From Pomphorhynchus laevis (taxonomy: Eukaryota; Acanthocephala; Palaeacanthocephala; Echinorhynchida; Pomphorhynchidae), in NCBI GenBank assembly GCA_012934845.2, contig WNNJ02002717.1, positions 496,001 through 560,000 of the forward strand: DNA of 64,000 bases, written 5' to 3'. The notes beneath the pieces are model-generated. The model had not been told where the DNA came from and did no database searches. It was given only the letters and a program-made list of their open reading frames with translations. Made by a program: the position numbers and the translations under genes. Position 1 is the first letter of the stretch, and every line of letters starts with the position of its first letter. Of the stretch, positions 58,135 to 64,000 are shown piece by piece.

Positions 58135-59110
58135 CTACGTAATAGTTAAATTTAATGTAAAAATAGTAGTGATTAGCAATTGTATAAGCTCAGTAAAATG
58201 ATTTAAACCAACCACCGAATATAGATAGGTTGCTAGTTCAATTCAACTACAAACATACACAAGAAGCCATGTTTTAGCAGTCCCGTGTTTCACATGTGGA
58301 ACAATTTTCAATAGAAATTGTGATGGTCACTAATCGGAGAACTTTTAAGGATTTTCTTAAAAACAAGTTGAAGGACAATATGAGCGCTCTCTCAGTTTTT
58401 TTTCAATGTCTTTTTGTTTTTACTTTATATTCCCTTTTTACATATTGTGATGTCCCTGTATGAGCCTGCACGCTCTATTGGTTGTCTATATTAATAATAA
58501 GTATATTATGTTTCGTAATTTTGTAAGTTCCAAGCCAATCAAGATATTTCCTTGTCGGTGGGCTTTATTAACTTAAAATATAGATACAGCAAGACGTGAT
58601 ACGAACATAAAAGACAAAATGATGATTATATATACTCTTTAACATTATTTTTAAATATTTCGTTTTATGTAAATAAAATTTTTAAAATTTCAAACAGTAT
58701 TTGTCGACCAAAATATAAAGACCATATTTATGTAAGTAGCATAACCCACATTAGTGACTTGTAGAAATCTTTCTTATCACAATATTCAAGACTCACAATC
58801 ATTGGAAAACTTGGAATTTTTTAACGATTCTGAAAAATATTTCCATTTAATGTAGGACATTTTAAAAAAGTATTATTTTCTGAAATAACCATAAAAAATA
58901 TAAACAATTTTAAATATCGCAAGCATGTTGTTTTTGTAACTATTTAAAGCAGTAAATTTGAAATTTAGTCCACCCATATTTTGAAGCTCTTTCAGGCATT
59001 ATTCAATGTTGATTTGTTACTATTTAAGAATTCGATATTTGTCTCAATCGCTAAACGATCGAACAATCTTACGAGTTAAATTCCGAAATTCCTTTACATG
59101 TGAACAATGA
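58135..59110. other. no gene recognised
   Basis: AT-rich. The beginning may contain the RTE-like 3' UTR; nothing else can be named. Confidence 0.5.
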
Positions 59111-59115
59111 TAATT

Positions 59116-59580
59116 CTACATCGTCTTTTGTGAATACCTTTTGCTTAGAGCATAACAATCCCCAATCACCATTAACCAAGACATAAATATGCCCTTCATT
59201 ATTAAATATCCAATAGGCAATTGCTGTTGCAGTTTAGACTCTAGATTGTATAGGATTAAAAGCATTGACCAGAAAATTGTGCAGAAACTTATTGTCCAAT
59301 ATTCTCTAATGAATATAGTTTGTAGAGTTCGAAATAAAGGGTACATGAGGACAACACTATTGCTATTCGAATAATTTAGTAGAATTCCAACTGAAAACAC
59401 ATTTAACATTACAATCACATCAATTATACTCATCCCCAGCATTACCGAAAAATGATGAAAAAGGCAGTAAAACTGAAGTTTGACTTGGTCAAGCACTTTT
59501 ACAAAAAGTAATACTGAACAACACTTCTCAAAATATTGACGGTGTATACCAATCTGATCATCGTTTTTGTCTCGTTGCAT
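59116..59580 (-). CDS. hypothetical multi-pass membrane protein (154 aa)
   Basis: ATG at 59580, context AAAAATGCA. An uninterrupted frame of this length is unusual for such AT-rich DNA. After a short charged start (MQRDKNDDQIGIHRQYF) there are about four hydrophobic segments: CSVLLFVKVL/QFYCLFHHFSVML, SIIDVIVMLNVFSVGILL, ISFCTIFWSMLLILYN and GYLIMKGIFMSWLMVIGDCY, ending in the basic ALSKRYSQKTM. It is leucine, isoleucine and phenylalanine rich, without a recognisable family; small ciliary TMEM proteins are similar only in general layout. No polyadenylation signal is found close downstream, and other exons may be missing. It may be a chance frame. Confidence 0.4.
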   Translation of the reverse strand: MQRDKNDDQIGIHRQYFEKCCSVLLFVKVLDQVKLQFYCLFHHFSVMLGMSIIDVIVMLNVFSVGILLNYSNSNSVVLMYPLFRTLQTIFIREYWTISFCTIFWSMLLILYNLESKLQQQLPIGYLIMKGIFMSWLMVIGDCYALSKRYSQKTM

Positions 59581-59599
59581 TTTTTATTCTTCAAAAATA

Positions 59600-60240
59600 T
59601 ATCAATCGTTTTTAGTTAATTAATTTGTGAAACATGGCCTATCTTCACGTTACCAATGACAACTGCGCATAATTTGATTGTACAAATGGTATTTAAAAAC
59701 GTTTAACATCACTTTTTAACAATGACATTCGAACTATGAAAGTTTAATCGGAACTTTAAGTAGCAATTATTGGAAATTATCCTATAATATAAGTGGACCA
59801 AAAGTAACATGGAGATGTTATGTTATGGTATGAGCCAAACCTGAATATGCCATATGCATCAGGTAGTGGATGAAACGAACGATATCTGAAATACTATTCG
59901 AATCAGCGGTACGAAAAAATGGTATTTGTCGACACTTAAGTTAATCATGTAGTAGATCAAGAAAATGAAGATAAAGACGAATTTAAATCGATAGCGGTTT
60001 TGAAAGTACGGTAGATTATAAATAACAAATAAATTATGACGATATGAAGATGATGTCAGAGTCTAGTCCGCTACCATATTTAAAGATCAATTATTAATTC
60101 AAAACGTAAAGATCAGTATGGGATGTAATAAAAAAAAACTATATATTACACAATTAATCATTTAGCTTATTTAATTACTTTGTATTGAATTCTCGTTTAT
60201 ATTACATTAAATTATTTCTATTATTTATTTAGAAAGTAGA
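59600..60240. other. no gene recognised
   Basis: AT-rich spacer. Confidence 0.5.
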
Positions 60241-61990
60241 GTGGTTCGTTGAACAGGTAGGATATAAATGTGAATTGAATAAGATGTTGAGCGAATGAAT
60301 TTCTTATGAAAAGAAGTCATAGTGCAGGAACCTATTGAGGAAGAACGTACGTAAGATAACAAATAAATCCAGACATGTGAAGCAGTGACGATAAAATATC
60401 AGAGACCATAGTTGGTTGAGTGCGGAGGGACGTGAAGTAGAGAATTACTTGATCGCAGAGCCTAGGAGTCAGAGGACGAATCATAAAACAAGCAATATGT
60501 CAGTACGATGATGAGTAATAAAATAAAAGATGAAAGGTAACGATATGCGAACGAAATTCAATACGAATGTTAATGATGGACTAACATAAGACGGAAATAT
60601 GATGGAAGATATGTTCGAAGCGATGAATACGCAAGAGAACATGAACAGAAGAGTTTACGATACTTTGAAGAGGTAAAAACGCAGAATTGGAAGAGTTAGC
60701 AAATAGGCTAAGTCAATAATCAATTTTGGGGATCAAGAATCGATTATTACGAGATAAGAGAGGGAGTTTATCAGTCCAAGAATGTGACAGAGATCACAAT
60801 GAACTTTGTCATAAACAAAAAGTTTGAGTGAGAGGAAATTGCCTGTGTGAAAACCTAAGAAAATCATATCGTAAACGATTGAAACAATGATTGAAATAAT
60901 AGATTAAATAGTTGGTGTTATATCGAGGGGATGATGGATGATTCATATGATTTTAGACTTTTCAGAATTCAGAGCAAGGCAAAGGGATAAAATATGGGTG
61001 AGAATATATATAAGACAATTTGTGGAATAAGTAACGAGGTCGTGGATACAAAGATGATGCGCATGAGAGTAGAGGAAGATATCATCAGCATATTGCATCA
61101 TATGAAAGTTATAGTTACGAGTTATATAAGACAAGTCGCCGAGAAGGGAGGATAGAGATGACCTAAAACGGAGAATTGTGAACACCGTGCGAGATTAAAA
61201 AAGATAGATAAGGAGTTTTAGTGAACACAAAAAGAGCGTTTGGAGAGATAAGATGTGAATCAGGCTACAGTAGGAACAGATAAGCCATAGTTATGACGAA
61301 GCTGATACAGTAGAATATAATGATCAACAAGGTCAAAAGCTGAAGACTGATCAAGAGAGATTACGACATTACATAGTTTTATTTCGCATGCTTGAAGTAA
61401 ATCACTAAACCCCTTTTGACAAATGAGTTCAGTAGAGTGATTGGAATGGGAGGCATACTGATAAGAAGGTATAACTTTGAATAAACAAAGTAAATAATGA
61501 CTTGATAAAACAAAAAACGGTCAAGGAGTTTATATAAGGTCGAAAGAGAAATTGAGCGGTATAAGGATTGAAGCAACGGATTAAGAGGTTTCTTTAGAAA
61601 AGGACGTACGATGACAGATTTTCAGTTCTCTTGAAAAGTGCAGCTACAGATATATTAGTTGAAACGGATGGTAAGGAATGGAGACAATGGAATCAATAGA
61701 TTTAGTACATACGATGGGATAGTGTCGGCAGGTGAATATGTTTTTGGCGAAAATATGAGAACCTTAGAAACATCGTCAATAGAAACTGGAAGAGTATGGA
61801 AGAGCTTAGGAAACAATATGCATGATGGGGAATACGAGTACCGATGATTTACAAGAATATAGGAGATTATCGCGGGAATTTTAGACTGAAAATAAGAGAA
61901 CTCGTGAAGATCGATGGCATAAACATTTAAAAACCGAGTAAGAAGAGAATTAAAGGTTTTCCAATTATACTTTTGATTAGTCAAAGATTA
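60240..61990 (-). mobile_element. older CR1/L2-like LINE copy, 5'-truncated
   Basis: Third member of the family. From the 5' side on the minus strand: LFPKLFHTLPVSIDDVSKVL and SPADTIPSYVLNLLIPLSPF (61984-61655), matching the RT start of the big copy; then ISLSTLYKLLDRFLFYQVII (61576-61379) and LLGDLSYITRNYNFHMMQYA with YADDIFLYSHA (61185-60943). The post-RT end extends to about 60240 but is badly decayed. Many frameshifts and stops; clearly older than the copies at 15.4 and 53.6 kb. Confidence 0.85.
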
Positions 61991-62195
61991 TATCTTATTT
62001 TGTTAGAAAAGTTTACATTTTACTTTTCTTAAAAAAAGTTAAATGGTGGAAGCGTCGCAGATTTAAATAATGAGTACGATACTAAAGATATGAGTGTGAA
62101 CACATTTGGGAAAATGAATAGACTATAAAAGAATGACATATAATGCGCTTATAAATTTTAGTCAGAGTTGAACCAATATACACACGGGGAGCGTT

Positions 62196-62521
62196 TATGA
62201 AATCTGAGTCGAGTGAGCAGAAACTTCAAGGTGCGCCAGGACAATACGGGTGAACGTCTGGGCCGCGGGACAAAGATAACACTCTGGCTAAAGGAGGACC
62301 AGTTGGGGAAGTACCTTGAAGAGCGCGAGATCAAGGACATTGTGAAGAAGCACTCCCAGTCCATCCAGTATCCTATTATGTTGGTCACGCAGAAGGAGCG
62401 CGAAAGGGAGATGTCTGATGACGAGGCTGAGCCCGATGAGGCCGAGAAGGAGGAAGACAAGATGAACGTGGATGAACAAGCCGAGAAAGATGACGAAGAG
62501 AACCCCGAGAATTATGAATGA
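62196..62521 (+). pseudogene. HSP90 fragment (end of N-terminal domain and start of charged linker)
   Basis: The open frame from 62213 (a GTG, not a true start) reads [55 protein letters not shown], then KERERE and an acidic, lysine-rich tail ([16 protein letters not shown]). This is HSP90 residues of about 165-270, the last strands and helices of the ATPase domain plus the charged linker. A few more residues (ESSEQ, compare WESSAGG) lie just upstream in a shifted frame, so a frameshift is present at about 62220. The frame stops after NPENYE, far short of the MEEVD end. It is visibly GC-richer than its surroundings. Neither the ATP-binding start nor the middle domain is nearby. It is most likely a broken duplicate or retrocopy piece; an exon of a rearranged gene is the alternative. 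Confidence 0.8.
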
Positions 62522-62529
62522 AATATTTA

Positions 62530-62940
62530 AATTGTTATTAATTTTTAATAACCCAGCTTGTAATGTGACAATTATTATTAATATTTAATTACTAAAAAAC
62601 TCTTGTTCTAGAAATAAACGTTATTTTGTGAGACTACAATTAGTTAAAATTACATAAAACTCAATAAAAATTACATGTAGTGAAATTGGACCCATGGAGC
62701 GTTAAAAAATCACTTCTAAACCATTGATCTTTTAAGAACACTTGAGATTTAAACGTTGTTTGAATGTTTTATGGACCAGGTACGATACCTTATATAAATT
62801 GATAAATACCACATGACGATACATACACTCTTTGCTGACCAGTCATTTAAGATTTCATGGACTACTGATGGCTTTTATTATGGTCCCTGAATCAGAATAA
62901 AATATTTGTCTGGTGATGTTCACTTGACGAAATATAAACG
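62530..62940. other. no gene; AATAAA at 62613
   Basis: AT-rich. AATAAA at 62613-62618 lies about 92 bases after the HSP90 fragment's stop; possibly fortuitous. Confidence 0.45.
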
Positions 62941-62944
62941 AATT

Positions 62945-64000
62945 CTTTCTGTCATTATTATTTATTATTATTATTAGTATTTCAAGTTATAGCCAAATGG
63001 CTGTTTCAAGTGATCACATAGGAAATAAAAAAGAAAAGAAGAAAAAAAAAGTTAATAGCGGTTACATAATATTGTATACATTCGGAATGCCATGATCGTT
63101 AATCCACTGACGAAGTTGAACTTTAAATTGAGATAAGTTATTGGTACATGCTATTTCTCCTGGCAACGTGTTCCAGGCGTTTAATGCTCGATGTGAGAGC
63201 CTAGCCAAACTCACTACTTTACCGTGGGGAAACTTAAATAGTTTCAACGGGTGGCCACGATGCGTCTGAGAACAAACTTTAACATAGCACGAGGGAAAAC
63301 CATCTATCCCATTTACCATTCGCCATAATGCAACAAGGTCTAGGTAATATAGCCTCTGACCCAAAGATGGTATCTTTAGAAATTCAAGCCGCTCACGATA
63401 TGAATATGATCCATCCATACACATTCGAGAACCTCTACGAAGGATTGACTCTAGTCTATTGAACTCTTTCTTAGTGTATGGAAAAACTGCTTGCACGCAG
63501 TACTCTATATGCGGGCGAACAAGAGCGCAGTAAAGCCGTTTGAAGACGTATGGATTAATACGATTAAATGCATTTTTGACGCAGTACATAGCTCGCAAAG
63601 CCTTGCTATAGGCAAACTCTGTATTTGATCGGGATTTCAATGTCCTATGCACCATGACACCCAGATCCCTATACTCCATGACGACATTAAGAATTGAAGT
63701 TCCGAGGCGAAAACGACGGTCATCGCAACGCCTTCCTAATTTCATGTGGCCGCATTTGTCAACATTGATCTTCATACCAGTAGCCTCACTCCATTGTATA
63801 TTTCATTAAGGTCTTCCTGCAGGGAAATGCCAAGCGGATCAATATCATCTACAGACCATATTTTGAGGTCGTCAGCAAAAGCAAGACAGGGACTCTGAAT
63901 CCGCAGCAACAAATCGTTAAGGAACACAATAAACAGCAGAGGTCCTAGTACGGTACCCATACTTCTTATGAAGTATAGTGCGATTGAACGGTAGTTTTAT
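62945..64000 (-). mobile_element. CR1-group LINE, RT and C-terminus, runs off the window
   Basis: Minus strand. The frame 63960-63772 contains GTVLGPLLFIVFLNDLLLRI and the catalytic CLAFADDLKIW (FADD). After a one-base frameshift near 63790, an intact 237-codon frame (63775-63062) carries MKINVDKCGHMKLGRRC, YRDLGVMVHRTLKSRSNTEF, ALVRPHIEYCVQAVFPYT, RLESILRRGSRMC and the end LSHRALNAWNTLPGEIACTN. The 3' tail ends in a TAA-type microsatellite near 62955-62985. The long intact frame suggests a young element. Its upstream part lies beyond position 64000. A shorter relative is at 29785-30037. Confidence 0.9.

Noticed and set aside
1-64000. tRNA or rRNA genes
   Set aside because: No A-box/B-box pair or rRNA core sequence was recognised by eye; a covariance-model scan would be needed to exclude tRNAs.
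1-64000. Bacterial origin or operons
   Set aside because: Most short frames lack ATG starts and overlap; LINEs, satellite, hAT, HSP90 and COQ2 features are animal-like.

Overview
This 64 kb window is AT-rich DNA from the nuclear genome of an animal, most likely an invertebrate. The evidence is the transposon mixture (several LINE groups, Penelope-like elements, a Ty3/gypsy fossil, hAT and Tc1-like DNA transposons), a COQ2-type prenyltransferase, a metazoan-style HSP90 fragment and a complex satellite. I cannot fix the phylum. Host coding sequence is very sparse: one intact single-exon COQ2-like gene (43830-44732, +), one uncharacterised acidic-repeat reading frame (about 12529-13412, +), one possible small membrane protein (59116-59580, -) and a broken HSP90 piece (62196-62521, +). 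Almost everything else that can be recognised is mobile-element DNA in various states of decay.

Layout. 1.3-3.8 kb: old LINE (+). 4.1-6.7 kb: tandem satellite of roughly 140 bp monomers arranged as an A/B dimer of about 273 bp. 7.4-10.9 kb: LINE copy A (+), whose better preserved relative, copy B, lies at 35.7-39.5 kb. 12.5-13.9 kb: acidic-repeat gene, then a GC-rich, MITE-like island and small foldbacks. 15.4-16.4 kb: 5'-truncated CR1/L2-like LINE (-). 17.2-17.4 kb: a 93 bp-arm foldback. 19.4-20.35 kb: LINE scraps (-). 20.9-22.55 kb: Ty3/gypsy fossil (-). 23.5-28.6 kb: Penelope-like (PLE) tails and domains, one flanked by 163 bp inverted repeats. 30-34.7 kb: minisatellite, PLE-like reverse transcriptase pieces, a Tc1-like transposase start. 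39.6-42.1 kb: PLE endonuclease domain interrupted by a hAT transposon (-). 43.8-44.8 kb: COQ2-like gene. 45.0-48.4 kb: head-to-tail pieces of the same PLE-like RT family. 48.7-50.6 kb: LINE with a YLDD reverse transcriptase and a conserved C-terminal domain (-). 51.1-58.1 kb: RTE-like LINE (+) split by an inserted, nearly full-length CR1/L2-like LINE (-, 53.6-57.4 kb). 60.2-62.0 kb: older CR1/L2-like copy (-). 62.9-64 kb: fairly young CR1-group LINE running off the window edge (-).

Two structural themes cut across the elements. First, PLE-type tails carry a recurrent small motif, CTGANGA, one base, a short hairpin, then GAAA, which resembles the hammerhead ribozyme core; a second element family carries its own conserved structure, with a closing stem CTGCTATG/CATAGCAG, an internal GAAAC and a covarying upstream hairpin. 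Second, the window contains many perfect or near-perfect foldbacks with loops of only 3-8 bases. At least two sit inside repeat copies whose sisters lack the perfect palindrome, which points to template-switch mutation. These two themes are the best candidates for something not yet described.
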